Shown piece after piece: positions 49,445-62,784 of a stretch of DNA of 64,000 nucleotides (position 1 is its first letter; every line of letters starts with the position of its first letter). A program made the translations under genes and the position numbers. The stretch lies in the NCBI GenBank assembly GCA_963931925.1, contig OZ007570.1:64349370-64413369 (forward strand). The letters run 5' to 3'. This DNA is from Onchidella celtica. Its lineage: Eukaryota; Mollusca; Gastropoda; Systellommatophora; Onchidiidae. Below the pieces are notes generated by a model. The model ran no database searches. It was not told the origin of the DNA and was given only the letters and a program-made list of their open reading frames with translations.

Positions 49445-51916
49445 TCCACAAGACCGAGCAATTCCCGTTGCCAGACCATGCTCTGTGTTTACGGTTCACT
49501 TGAAAGCAACAATGTCTTGAATTTGCACTACCCCAGCGATGTTTATAGTCGTCTCAAATAGATGACACATGCTCTGAGATGCTCTAGACAAGCAACAGAT
49601 CATAAATTTGGCCTGTAAGACAAAACAACTTCATGCGTTTGAATCCAAACTGTCTCTTCCATCAACAGATTAAAATCATCTTTACGGTACGGATTCTCTT
49701 TGCCATGACGTAATCCAGGATCAACCAATCAGATGCAAGTATCTGAGACACGATAAGATGCAATACGACCGCGCCAACCGGAAGCCAATGATGGGATCCT
49801 AGCGTGCGGAAGACAATGTGTAATAGTGCCTGATGTCAGGGACAAATGAAAGCAATTGTCTCTATTGTGGCGATTGCATTTAACCTGGGTCATGGAAATT
49901 TAGTCTGAAATCGGGTTAACAACGGAGGAAGAGGCAGCCCCAAAAGAAGTCTACGAATGGAAATTGACACAGTCTTACGACCCAGAACAGTTTCCAAGCT
50001 CTTAAAATAACCAGCCCAATGCTCTTCTTTCCCAATGCTACTCTTCAAAATTTTATCAGGATACTGTAGTATACTGTTGATCGAGTCGCCCAGAGTCAAC
50101 ACCGCCTTCTTAGCATCTACAACCACCGTAACTATTCGGAAACATTTTTTAGTCTATACACACGTGAACCACTGGAAATTATGCGCAATGATTTTTCTTG
50201 TGTGAAAAATGCCGAGTTACTACTTGTAAATGTGGCATCAAATTACTGGATGCGTATCTGTTACTGTTACGGATACTATTTCGAGTCAAGTTGTGTTTGT
50301 TTGTTTAATACATTTTTATAAGAATAATTCCTTGTTCCCTGTAAGATTTCCTTCCCGCCTGTATCCCTGACTGCCGTCACTAATACAGTGTCATGTTACA
50401 TTTATGTAATTTATGTAATTCTTTCCTACGTATTTCCACACACTTCCGGGTCTCGGCATTTAATACAGCCACATATCGACTTCTTCATGGAACAATTTCG
50501 TCCTCTCTTTCCTCACGTCGCCTCCCCTTTCCCCCATTCGCCGACACAACCACTGAATCAGGCACTATCTCAGTTATCAACTGTCGGGATTATTTCATTT
50601 CCTCTTTTGTGTCTGAAATGAATGGCTGAACGCTATTCTTCTATGCCAAATGCATCCTTTGTATAACTATTGTAATCAAATTCCATAATTCCCCAATACT
50701 GCATTTTTTAGCAGACAGTTACACAAAGGGCTTCCCTTACAATTCATACATTTATGCCACAAACACTGTCCAGTGTTGAGTTTCCCACCCCTCCCCTAAC
50801 ACTTGTCCCTCCCTCCTGCCTACGGCAATGAGCAGCACGTGCCAACAACCTGTGGCTCCTGGCGCGCGCCAGACTGATCTCCCAGAGCTGATAGTCCAGG
50901 ATGAGGCAGACAAATTTGATCCAATCGAAGGCCGGGATTTGGCGGATCTAGCACCAGGGGCGGCGCAATTAGGGCACAAAGGGAGAAGTGAGTAATAAAT
51001 ACTGGCATAGACATAGGGAAATACGGATCCAACTCCCACCCCCTCAAAAAACAAAAAACGGGGCAATTGGGAGGGGGCAAATGACATGTTTTGTTTGTTT
51101 TTGTTTTTTCTTTTTATCTCAGGAATCAAGTTCGTCTTTATGTTCTCTCCAAATTTATTTAATGAAAGAAGAAAAAAAAAACTCCAGAATGTAGCCTACT
51201 TTTCACTGTCACCGAAAAACACACAATAGGCCTACATGTATAAGGGGGCTAGCCCCGAATTGTCCACCTAGGCTATACAGTGATTTTATATCTCATAAAT
51301 AAGTGAGCAGAAGACCACTTACCGGTCAGTAGTTCAAGTCAAGCGCCACAGCTGGTATACAAATAATAATGTACATGTATTGATGGGGAGAGTCAAATTA
51401 TGAAGCTTCCTGACGTCTCACACCAAGACCTGCAAAGCTACACTTCGCATAAATACTCAGGACTGGAGACAAATTGCTGGTTGTTGCGAAGGTCCAGTCG
51501 GACCAGGTTAAATAAAAAGAAAATAATATGTCTGTAATCAGCTGCAACGGTTACCCTTCCGCTAGAGAACGTGCCTGCTAAAACTTCCGCCAACAGTGAA
51601 AGCGGAAATGTGTTCTGTATTTACCTGTCTTTTACACTCTCTGCACTTACATTAATTTTTCCTTCCCCTTTCTCTCGCCCTACTTTCGATTTCTCCCAGT
51701 TACCCCACCAGACAACCCCTTCCCCCGTAGCTCCAATGTAACAGCAGAACCGGTTTGAAGGTCTCTGTTTGACAAACTGTCGCAGTTTCACCTCACAAAA
51801 CATCAAAAGTTCGGCCCTACATCTGTTTACTTGATGCAACTGTTATTCCCTCAGGATTGTATACCTTACCGGACGCACAAAATGTAAGCAGGACATTAGA
51901 AAACCTCGCCTCGCCT

Positions 51917-51975
51917 CTCCCCTCCCCCCCCCCCCCTCCCTCTCTCTCTCTTTCTTTCTCTCTCTCTCTCTCTCG

Positions 51976-52013
<38 letters not shown>

Positions 52014-52034
52014 TTCTTTCTATCTCTCTCTCTC
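51917..52034 (+). repeat. Poly-C, (CT)n and (CTGT)n microsatellite
   Basis: A C-rich run, then (CT)n, seven CTGT units (about 51979-52006), then (CT)n with TTTC interruptions. Confidence 0.92.
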
Positions 52035-52733
52035 ATGACCAACCTGTTGGCGTGTATTAACAGTTTCCTGGATTTAGCACATTATAGCAGTCAACGCTAA
52101 CGACGTCATTCCCTCAAAACTGTGCTATGTGTCGGAACCATTCAAAAGCTCTCTATGAGGAAAACTGAGCTAACTGCTAGGCATTGTTTACGAAAACAGG
52201 CACACATCCCCAGCCCAAGTGCTGCAATATCGACCAGGTGACTGCAGAATTCGGCAAATCGTTTTTATTCCTTTTTCGTCTTAAACTTAAACTAAAACTC
52301 CTTCACATCCACCTAACCGGTGTCGGCCCATTTATGCATCTGCTTTGGAAAAGGCTGGTGGGCATGGCAAACAATGTATCAAAATAAGAGTACACGGGCG
52401 TGTTTGATTTGATAGGGACAATGAAAGTAATCGAATTAGGGAGGCGGAGATCGATACCTGAGAAAAGAGAGGGGGAGACTTTCCAGCAATATTATTATGG
52501 TACTGGAAGAAATTCTGAAAGGTGCACTGGTTTCCTTTAATGCCGTTCGCCACTCTAAGAAGAGATCGGTCGATCAATTCTGCATCCAAGTGTTGCAGTC
52601 TTCTGATCGGACGCATCAAATCAATTATGTATCTGATTCCAGCTGATCATATTGTATGCAATATTTCTCTCATTTATCATATTGTTCCACTCAACCGTAA
52701 AAGTGTTGCTATGGATGTTTGATTTCAGAGAGC

Positions 52734-52734
<1 letters not shown>

Positions 52735-52825
<91 letters not shown>
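52735..52825 (+). repeat. (CT)n microsatellite
   Basis: Uninterrupted CT array of about 45 units. Confidence 0.97.
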
Positions 52826-52829
<4 letters not shown>

Positions 52830-53722
52830 GACGCTTTTTCAAATCACGCAAAGCGCAACTTTCAATCCAGAAAAAAGACACGTATGTATGTCTCAGGCAC
52901 AAAATTGCGACTAAAAACGTATGCGTCATGACCTAGTCTGGAACGATCCCACCAACAGTGAGTTAGTGAGCTCAAGTGCAGAACTCCGACCTAGCACACA
53001 TCTACTTCTAAAATCACAATTTACAGACGGCATGTTCTAGCAACAAATTTTTCCCACTTTATGTCCAGCCATGCTCAAGAGACATCACTGAGGCTTAATA
53101 ATTCAAGGCATCTTAATGTCATCCTCTCAGTTTCACGGCCTAAGAGAGTCTTAGCTATAAATAATGCTGACATAAGCTTTGTTAAAGAGAGAAATAATGT
53201 CAGCAGAATGACCACAACCCATTAGGATCAGCACCTCGTTTTGTCGGCTACTGACACTAGTCATTTTGTAGTACATCTCTCTTTGAGAGCTCAGTCGCCC
53301 TGGAGGATACGGTCTACCCTACCAATATTGGACAGCTAAAAGAAGCTTACCAGTTCGCAATGTTCAGTAACTCTGTATTCATAAGCTGTCCTTGACTAAC
53401 GATATAGTTAAGATATTATTTATATTGATCACACAAATCCATAAGACTCAGCCTCAGTATCTCTGGCATTCTCGGCAAATCTAGGACAGTCAGGCCACAT
53501 ACAAATTACTTAGCATTACATTATGAATAATCTTAATTATCCCTGGGGTTTGTCTCGTCGCCCATCTCACGTACTGGCTTATCACAGACTTACTCATTCC
53601 ATGATCTATAGGAGAGCATTTCAAAGTTTTGGCCACTTTTGGAATTCCTGCATGTGGCAAGAAGGTTTGTTCTTACACCTTCAAAACGTTTCATGACATC
53701 GGTATGTCACTTTGTGAGAATG

Positions 53723-53958
53723 TACTGGGTGATTCAAAAAGAATGTACCGATTTTATGACGCTTTGCTGGAATGAATTCTCTTATCGCATTGATGTTGCC
53801 CGTGCTGCTGGTGGTGGCCACATTCAACACTTGTAAGACAGGAAATAAAAAGTTGATTGTGAGTACAATACTTGCGACTTAGCTTGAGTTTTCGATTGCT
53901 TTTCCTTTTTAAAATATTCCGTCATAAAATCGGTTCCTTCTTTTTGAATCACCCTGTA
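53723..53958 (+). mobile_element. Tc1/mariner-type internally deleted element with 38-bp TIRs
   Basis: Terminal inverted repeats at 53723-53760 and 53921-53958 match at 35 of 38 positions. They begin TAC(T/A)GGGTGATTCAAAAAGAA, and each end coincides with TA, consistent with a TA target duplication. Between them, right after the left repeat, lie the last codons of a transposase (53762-53836, ending in a stop). About 85 bp of AT-rich 3' leader follow. I infer a deletion derivative that cannot make a transposase but could be moved in trans by a full-length relative. Confidence 0.82.
53762..53836 (+). pseudogene. C-terminal stub of a Tc1/mariner-superfamily transposase
   Basis: In frame: LCWNEFSYRIDVARAAGGGH then IQHL and a stop. 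The pattern W.EF.YR.DV.R...G.HI.HL is the usual ending of Tc1/mariner-related transposases that carry a DUF4817-type N-terminal helix-turn-helix domain. All of the catalytic DDE domain is missing. Family assignment from about 24 residues is provisional, but the enclosing TIRs support it. Confidence 0.6.
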
Positions 53959-53959
53959 T

Positions 53960-56900
53960 ATCTCACCATGGGCGATGATAAAGTATTTAAAGTCATAACT
54001 CAAAACCACCAAAATCATAGAAATGCCATGCCATAAATGAGATGGGCGACGTGTTTGTTTGTTTTTTCTTTCCCTCCAGATTCTCGAAATGAAATCCCTC
54101 ACCATGTACACTCCTTCACTTTTCAATGAAACTCATTCATGTGATTACATGAGTCATGTGATTACATGAATGTATATATATTTTTTTTAATGATTATGCT
54201 ACATTTTTCTGTGGATTAGATAATTCTTTTTGAATTTTCGTATTAAGAAGTACCGGTACTCAGAAATTCGATTCCAAATGTACCTTTTCCTCTTGTGTCC
54301 GCCCAGTGCTGTTTACACAGACGAAAACAAAGCCGCCAATAACGACCGTTTAATGGCTACTGCCTTTCATCTTTTCTGATCTTTGTCTCCGCCAGATGGA
54401 AAACTGGTGACGTCAGCGTCTGAGCTTTTGTTTAGATCTTTAACTAGGGCACCAGCGGGACCTTCTACACCCAGAACCTTTCCTTTCTTTAGTCTGGTCC
54501 TCGACATGGCCAAAGGCAACCAAGAAATAGTAAGAAAATTTCAAAATTCTGTTAAAATTTTAACGTCTGAACAGCACATGGTTGGATATGTATCTATTGA
54601 CAATCAATGTCGTCATCTCCACATAAATTCTCCACATAGTTCCATCATTCAACTACCACTCAGCAAATGTTCCCATGCGATATTAGAGCATACTCAGGCG
54701 TGTTATGACATACATGTGGGACCATAGTAACTGGATACAAAATGAGCAGGATCACCGATCTGTAAGTGGGTCGGCTGCAAGCCGGGGAAATTTAGCCAAT
54801 GGAATAACAAATTTCACTGGATACAGCAATGTCATCCCACATATTATCGGCTTTATCTCTGCCGTAAAAAGAAAAAAAAAACCTGAGGCCTTGCATGTCG
54901 CCAGCTGACATTTGTGAGTACGAGCATAAGTGTGTTTATTCCTCCGCTGGAGTGGGGGGGACAAAAAGAGCACATGAGAACATGCAGATTACCTTCCTTT
55001 ACAATGCTTCCAAGTAACACTTCAGAGTACATGCTCAAAACCCCACAGCATACAAGAAGAGATACAGGAATATGAAGACGTGGTTGAAACTCACACTTAA
55101 AGGCACATTTTTATATATTTATTTATTTTTACAATCAGGGAACGTAGCGGGCCTCAGGAACTTCGTAGCCTCTGGATGATGAACTTCGTTAACACAGCTG
55201 AGATGCCTTTTCCATATCCCACTTCATGTTCTGCTCGCTCAACGCATATATATATTTATGACAGGTCTTCTGGTTACCCGAGCCCACCAGGCTGCCGCTT
55301 TGGCTACATCCATTTCGATTTCATACTGCGCAGAAACACGTCCTATGTCAAAGACAAGCGACAAGAGAAATACAATGTAACATTGTATCCTCCTCCCTGA
55401 TTTGTTTTAAAAGACTCAAATCCTTTACAAATAAGTCTTGTCAATTTAACCCTTTTATCGTTTCAAGCTTGAAGCCGGCAGAAACTGTGATTTTTTAAAT
55501 TTAAGGGGAGGAATGGAGAAAGAGGACCGATTTTCTAAACATGCATGGGCACACCTTATTTTCTGGTTATCCTAATGCATTGATTCTCATTAAACTGACA
55601 TGATCCAATATATATAGTCTGGACTAATCATTTGGAAGACACAGATAGCTTCTTCTCCTGTAAAAATACGTTAACATGTAAGAACGTCCGAGAAAGTTCT
55701 ACAAATGCGCAGTTCAATCGCCAGTCATATGGTGCTAGAGACAGAAAAATGAACTGAGCCGAGATAGCCCTTGCTCGCTTCCCCTAGATGCCTTGTTTGT
55801 TTGCCATACTTGTAATTAGCGGACAAGAAAGGGGAAGGGCTTGTCTCAATTAGCCAGAGGTCCCAATTTCTGGAGTGCACACGGTCTGGCCGAAGGAAGG
55901 TTTTGTGCTCCCGTATCGCCAGTCGCACATCTCGGTAATTGGCAAAGATTGATAAAGTCCTCGCTAGCCTGGACTTTCTCGTTCATTCACTGGAATCAGT
56001 GGCGAAACCAGGGAGGCTCGGAAGCTACCCCGGCGCTAATCTCCTTTGATCTCTGGTATGGTAACCGCTGGCAATTAGGGGCACGCTGCCAGGAGGGGAC
56101 AGCTGCAGTTTTAAGGTGGGATGTTGTAGGATACGACTGTGGTTATGAAACCAACATTTCGCCATAAAGTTTACAAAGCTGAACACACCAATACCCGAAC
56201 AATGCTGTATAATAGTACTAATAGTATTTACTTAGATCTATATGGACCTTTCGTATTCAGCAGTTCAAAAAGCCGGAGCATGGCACAGCCAGGATTAATT
56301 TTGGTCCTCAAATACCAAAAATGAATCGACCGAAATATGCACTGACTCCAACTCGGCAGGTGGTGCCACGTTAAGGCGTAAAACCAAGATAGAAGCAAAG
56401 AAAAACAAATCTCAGAAATGGTTATTAATGACTTATCTACCGTTGTTTCTACATTTCTCACGTTCTGAAGTTTGCGTCAAGGATTGCAACCCAGTGTCTG
56501 GTCCTATCTTAAACATGTCTATCAGCTCGACGGGCGGGAGTTCGGCACTCCAGTTCATCCTTGATCATCTGAGAACACAGTCCAGTTAGATGAGCTCTCC
56601 TGTCTGACAAGAGACCCCGTGTCTGGTGATATCACCAGAGAGAACGAATTGGTTGACATTTATATCATGACATCTCATTACATCCATGTGAGATTCTGTT
56701 ACTTGCAGATGATATGTCCTGATAAAATAAAGACAGCTGAAGAACCAAAGAACACAATGTGATAAACTGGAAAGGGTTCTTAACAGCTGGAGAATTTTAT
56801 CATAGAGAAAAAGTTTTCTTCTCTCGCCGGCTCTCAAATTCCTGCCACACAGTAACCTTACAAATGACAGTTTCATAGGCTGGCGTCTATCCACGCAACT

Positions 56901-57035
56901 ATTCAAACTACAGGAACGAAAAGCGAACGAAACGATGACGCAAATCCAACTTCTGCATCATTTCTAGTCACCTTAATCTGGCTTTGCAGGTATCTCTTTG
57001 TGAGCATGGGAGGGGATGTACACTAACAATCAGTT
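53960..57035. other. Unassigned DNA
   Basis: CATGTGATTACATGA occurs twice in tandem near 54139-54172, itself an inverted repeat. Otherwise no gene or element is seen. Confidence 0.45.
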
Positions 57036-57055
57036 TTTCGTCTATATAAATGCTC

Positions 57056-57090
<35 letters not shown>

Positions 57091-57100
57091 ATTTAATTTT
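57036..57100 (+). mobile_element. Short remnant of an L2-type tail
   Basis: CTATATAAATGCTC is followed by about twelve ATT units (57056-57091). Only the end of the tail motif survives and the GCGC stem is lost, so this may be a decayed copy or a chance neighbour of an ATT microsatellite. Confidence 0.35.
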
Positions 57101-57175
57101 CGTAATTCTTGATAGAGGTTTAAAATGTTCACGGTTTGAACTGTAACATGGTGATTCATACAATTCATTTCTCTT

Positions 57176-57389
57176 CAGTGGTTCCCAACCGGGGGTGCGA
57201 GCAAACCCCCCCACCCCCCCCCCCCGGGTGGGAGACGACATTTCAAGGGGTACCAAAACTTGGATTTGAAAATTTTAAAATTGCAGTGTACATGCCATCT
57301 TCAAACCAGATATTACTTTCGTAGGGGGTGCGAGAATATATCAGAAGTTTTCTAGGGATGCAGGGTATAGAAAAAGCTGGGAACCGCTG
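57176..57389. mobile_element. hAT-like MITE, about 214 bp
   Basis: The left end is CAGTGGTTCCCAACCGGGGG. The right end, read on the other strand, is CAGCGGTTCCCAGC. CAGYGGTTCCCA is a classic hAT terminal repeat. GGGGGTGCGAG also occurs near both ends in the same orientation (57192 and about 57324). There is no coding sequence. The 8-bp flanks differ (TTTCTCTT versus CAACACAA), so the target duplication has decayed or one border is imprecise. A C-rich tract interrupts the left part. Confidence 0.6.
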
Positions 57390-58012
57390 CAACACAATGG
57401 TCAGCTCACATTACCTCATATTATTATGATGAAAAATGACCACCGCCGGAACCTGTCAAGGAAGCACCTGTTGATGATCCGATTCAGGTTTAAACAATCA
57501 AAAAGTATGGAGAAAAGCAAGTACAGGTTTCCGTGGACTTAGCGAACTCAGGTATTATAAACTTATCTAACCCGCATAAACGCCCTTGAGCAAGCTTAAC
57601 ATTTCACACCCTCAGGCTATGACGCACGTCTGGCTATGAATGAACTTGGCCTGTGTATGGTCCAATGAGCTAAGCTTCCGGCTGTAGCGTGAGACTAAGT
57701 GTAAGTCAATACGCCCTGGGACAACCTCCGGAGATTTACTCCTACAAACATACACCATATCCTAACCGTTCACACAGAATATGTTAGTCATACCTTCTGA
57801 CAATTATGGCCTGGACTCAGTGTTTCTTTACTGATCTCTGGCCGGACGATGACCTAACATTCACTCAAAGAAGAGTAAAATCGGTATCTCTTTCGCTTTT
57901 AGTTTACGCTAAAAAAAAAGCATGTACTTTTTAGAAATCACAAACCAAGAGCTTCCGTTACATTCCGATTCTTAAATAAGCGGTTGGGGGGGGGGGGGGC
58001 GCAGAGGGAGGG

Positions 58013-58048
<36 letters not shown>

Positions 58049-61000
58049 AGGGAGGAGGAGGAGAGGTGATCTACTGCAAGATACTTGATCACGCGTAAAT
58101 GAGTTATAGTTATAGAAACTGTGACACAACTCTGTAGGACAAAAAACTTTCAGTCTGAGGTCTCGGTTTCTCTGTCAGGAAATAGAGTTGGGCTCAAAAA
58201 CATTCCCATTCACATCGCACTTTTGAATATTCGAAGTGTAGTATTAAATAGCGGGAAAGGAAACAGAGCGAGCGAATGACAAGGAACAAAAGAAAGTGAG
58301 TCCTTTGCCATCATTTGGTACTTATTTTTTATGCCAATTCGTATTGTGTCCCTACTAAGATTCAACGCAATGAAACATGGAGGATACCTGGTGCAAGGGT
58401 CCGAGCCCTTTGTTACCTCACTACAATGCTCTTGATCAGGACTTGCCAGTCATGCCCAAGTCACCAACTTGATGAAATCTTGGCTGCAGTTAGTGTTAGT
58501 GCTCGAAGGATCCGCGTTGAAACCACAAACCCGTGCCAAAGACGGATTTACAGCCATGCACGCCGGATTTGCATGTCCCCTGCTCGACAGCCTTAGGCTT
58601 AAATACCCACAAGGTCGGCATGACCTTTGGCTTCAGGTCAGTTTAATTTCATACAACGCACGAGACTGTGGTAAATTTCATTACTGTGTTAAGTAGTGCT
58701 TCATCTCACTAATCGTCCGCATAATATATAGGACACCTGATTCGACCAGAAGGGGCCCAGGGCAAGGCGAAAATGACCAAATTTCTGAAGTGGACAACAA
58801 AAAATATTTCAGGGTCGTCGTCCGCTCGGAGATTTTCAGATCAATGTCTGCACTTTACCCTGTAGCTTAAATTCACCTTGCAAAACACCTCTGGACAGGA
58901 TCTCGCTGCGTATTAATCTGGGAACCAATATCATCATGGATCACGAAGTTTCCCAGAACTGTAATGTCAGAAAACAAACTCACTGACGGAAATGGCGTTT
59001 GAAAACCCGTGTTCGCGAGAATTAAATAGTTGTATTGGCATAAGTACCTAAAAATATGTATAAACGTATTGAAATATCGTTATCTCTTATTGTGAAAATG
59101 CAGCAGGTAGAAAGTTTGTCACACATTATCGCTACTGTATTCACATGGTGTGGCTGAAAATGTTATCATTATCTGTGGGTGAAAGACAGGGGAAGACAGC
59201 AACGTTTACAATTTCCAGTTTATGTCGTTTGTCATTCCGATGATTGTTGTTGCTGCTGTTTGGGTTTAAAGGCGTTTACTGAATTATCATTATAACAATT
59301 ATATTTCTTTTAATTATCGAACATCTTTTATGATGATAGTATCACAGTCATGGGTTCTACGAAAGACCGAGAAAGTATGGACAAAAAAGCAAAATGCTCT
59401 TATTTCTGGGAATACTGCTACATGGCAATACACCCCCATACCCCATCCCACCATTTTTTTTTTCCAAAAGAAGCCATATTTCCATTGCTGTCGACCATTT
59501 TAGTATCTAAGAGCCCAACTTCTCACTTTGATGGTCTTCTTGCGAGAGCTAGGAGAGCCCTCGAGTGCCGAGACTTCCAATTAGAGGGTATCTTTATCAG
59601 GCAACTGGTACCTATTAGTGACTGGGTCCACTTGCTGGGTCTCAACCACCCCATTTATCCTACAAACACGTACCCCTAAATTATACCAAATGACAGACCG
59701 CTTTGTGAGCGCCCAACCAGCTCACGTATACCGTGATAGCACGCCATTTTACTACTCGTCCCAGCTTTACAGGCAATAAATAAATAAATAAGTAAATAAA
59801 TAAATAAACAAATGTTTCACAATAAAAATAAAAAAACTCCAATAGCATTCATCAAATTTCGCACATAATGACGTTACTCTTAACAGGATATGGGATATAA
59901 TGTCAAATACATGTATTTCAAAAAAGAAAACTTGCTATATCGCTAGCAGCATTCATGGGATCATGATATCCTCGTTTGCAATCTACCAGTCTATCGCAAC
60001 GTGAGACGTATATCTTTCCGCTGCTGCTCATTCGATGTCCAATCGGGACGTAACTGATTGAAGATATACCCGATACATTAGGTAGATCTAAATTTAGATA
60101 TTTCTCACGGTAACATAATATAGCCACAGATAATTCTACGCCAGCGTTCTCAAACTGGCGTTATCATACATCAGCAAAAAAAATGAGAGCGCTTAAACTG
60201 CAGCCATCACAACGTTCTATAAATAATTCATGTAAAATATTTCTTCCTGACATCTGATATTTGTGGTCCGCTGGCGAGAAAGGGAAGGGAGGTGGGCGGA
60301 GGTGCATTTCTTGCATTTTCCCCCAGTCTCAAACTCCCAACTTAAGTGCAGCAGCCAAAAACCATAGTACTGAGCTAGTTATCTTTTGTAGCTAAAGCTT
60401 CCCCGAGCACCCCCTCCCCTTCACTCCCTGGGTAAAAAAAAAAACGAACTAATGATACCTCTGTACAGGATCTGAGGAGTAAAAGGGGACATTTTTGAAA
60501 CAGACAAAAGCCATTCGCCATTCCTCTCTCTCTCTCTCTCTCTCCCCCCCCCCTCCCCCCCCCCCCCCCCCCGAAATTCAACCAAAAAAAAATAAATAAT
60601 TACGTGACAAGAGTTTTGTGTAAGGATTTTCTTTTACACCCCAGAAAAAGTTTGAATACTGTGTGGAATATTGCGCATGGAATGCAGCAATGGGACGAGG
60701 GAAATGGCGGGGGGAAACAATTTCATTACACAACAAGTAGGGCATGTTCTTACTGATCGTGAGGATCGTGAAGAACTCACTCGTGAAATGATACTCACGG
60801 GTCTCCTCAATGCAGACACAATGCTAAACAAGCCAGTAGATGCGCAGTTATACCTCCCGATACACACATCCAACTGAAACGCCTGAAGGCACGTGGCTGT
60901 TCCGAGAGAAATCAGCCAATGACAACGAGTATTGTCTAGACAGGAACCAATGGCTGTTCACAGAGCATCCGAGTCACGCACAAAATGACCTGGGTCAACC

Positions 61001-61330
61001 GAACGACTTAAAGCATTAGAGTTTTCTGCTACATGAAGTCTAGTTGGATTATTTTAATGATGTTTCTACAAGTTATCCGTTACTGGTGGGAACAACTGCA
61101 GGTCAGACTTGCAGTACATGTGTCATATGTTTAACAAGTAGTACCAGCTCCTGGTCTGACAAACTAAATCGCATGGCTGGCTGTCTGTTTGTGTGTCTGT
61201 CTGTCTGTCGTCGCCACGCTAGTAAATAACGCACCAAATATAATTTCTGTTTTGCGGAAACGTCGATTTAACGTTATTATAATACCTCGATAAATCCATC
61301 CTACAAAGCCGAAAACATAGTCAGTGACAG
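57390..61330. other. Unassigned DNA
   Basis: Holds a G-run plus (GA)n at 57986-58042, an AAATA repeat at 59776-59812 and a CT plus poly-C tract at 60526-60572. CAGCGTTCTCAAACTGGCG near 60144 resembles a hAT end. A possible tRNA-Lys-like SINE head lies on the minus strand near 60310-60395. No gene seen. Confidence 0.4.
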
Positions 61331-61332
61331 TT

Positions 61333-61334
61333 AA

Positions 61335-61377
<43 letters not shown>

Positions 61378-61393
61378 CAACTAACAGGATTTA

Positions 61394-61460
<67 letters not shown>
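61333..61460 (+). repeat. (AC)n-(AT)n then (GA)n microsatellites
   Basis: (AC)n to about 61354, (AT)n to about 61377, a 20-bp spacer, then (GA)n from 61398 to 61459. Confidence 0.95.
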
Positions 61461-61461
<1 letters not shown>

Positions 61462-62548
61462 TGGACAAGAAAGACCATCACAAAACAAAACAACAAAAAT
61501 AAACGCAACAGATTTCGTATTCAAGTGAAATCAGTTTCGCATATTCATCAATTTCTTATCCGATCAAACCAGCCACTTAAGCACAAACGCGCTGGAACGA
61601 AATCCTCCGTGTTGTATCCGACCTGATAAAGGGAACATTAATAGCAAGGAACACTAACAAGAACATTGCAAGAAAACTCAGTCATCACACGAGCAACAAT
61701 CAATTTCCCGTTTCTCCGGACTTTGATGCTACTGGAAAATAGAGTGGTCCAAATCGGATCTGGTGCCAAAAAACAAGGTCATCGGTGCCAGAGCCGGCTG
61801 TCGATCGCTGATCCAATCTTCACTGTGAGAAGAGGCGAGTAGGTTCCTAATGGATGTCTCCTGATCTGACTAAAATCGTATTGACAGGCCGACACAGTCG
61901 CCCTACCTACCAGCTTCTCAAAAAAGGGAGAGTAGAAAGGTAGGAGTAAGACGGTGACCACTTCTTAATGACCAGGTTCGATGAAAAATAGACATTAAGA
62001 ATAATTTCAGTGCTAGGAAATTCACAGGCAGTTTACAGAATGTGGCTTTAGATGTGTTTTTTTTCTTTAGTCTGAGTTTGAATTTGGAGGCTGCGTGTCG
62101 ACACGATGACACTTGCACTGTGCTCGCAAATTGCAAGACGACAGACAGAATATAGCAGACCGATAAGACAAAAAAGGGCCCTAACATTTGCGTCCTCTAA
62201 CTACTCGCATTCTTTGAGTAACACTACGGCCAGAACTGCAATATTTACAGACCCACTAACAAAATAGGTGGACAAAGTGTGAGCTGTGGAAAGTTTGTTG
62301 ATGGTAAAGTGAAAGAAAATTCTAGACACTCCTATACACAATACATAGGGACGACATTTATTTTAACTTCACTGTGCTCCAATTTCCAATTACCTAAATG
62401 ATTTGTTGAACAGATATTTTAAGGTTGCAAAAGCACGAAAACGGGATAACTGATTTGATCTGGAGAAAATGGGCAAATATCATATTACAAACAAAAACTG
62501 CATTAGCTAAAAAGTAATGCAAAATCCAAAATAAAGCCACAAAAACAG
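61461..62548. other. Unassigned DNA
   Basis: No supported feature. Confidence 0.5.
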
Positions 62549-62782
<234 letters not shown>

Positions 62783-62784
62783 AT

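Larger units (their letters stand above)
48171..53640. other. Unassigned DNA with CT microsatellites
   Basis: Apart from the CT arrays listed, nothing recognisable. CTGGCGCGCGCCAG near 50859 is a 14-bp palindrome. Short ORFs lack family motifs. Confidence 0.45.

Noticed and set aside
58315-58696. Two overlapping ORFs as a possible exon
   Set aside because: No domain, no convincing splice context, and length is within chance.
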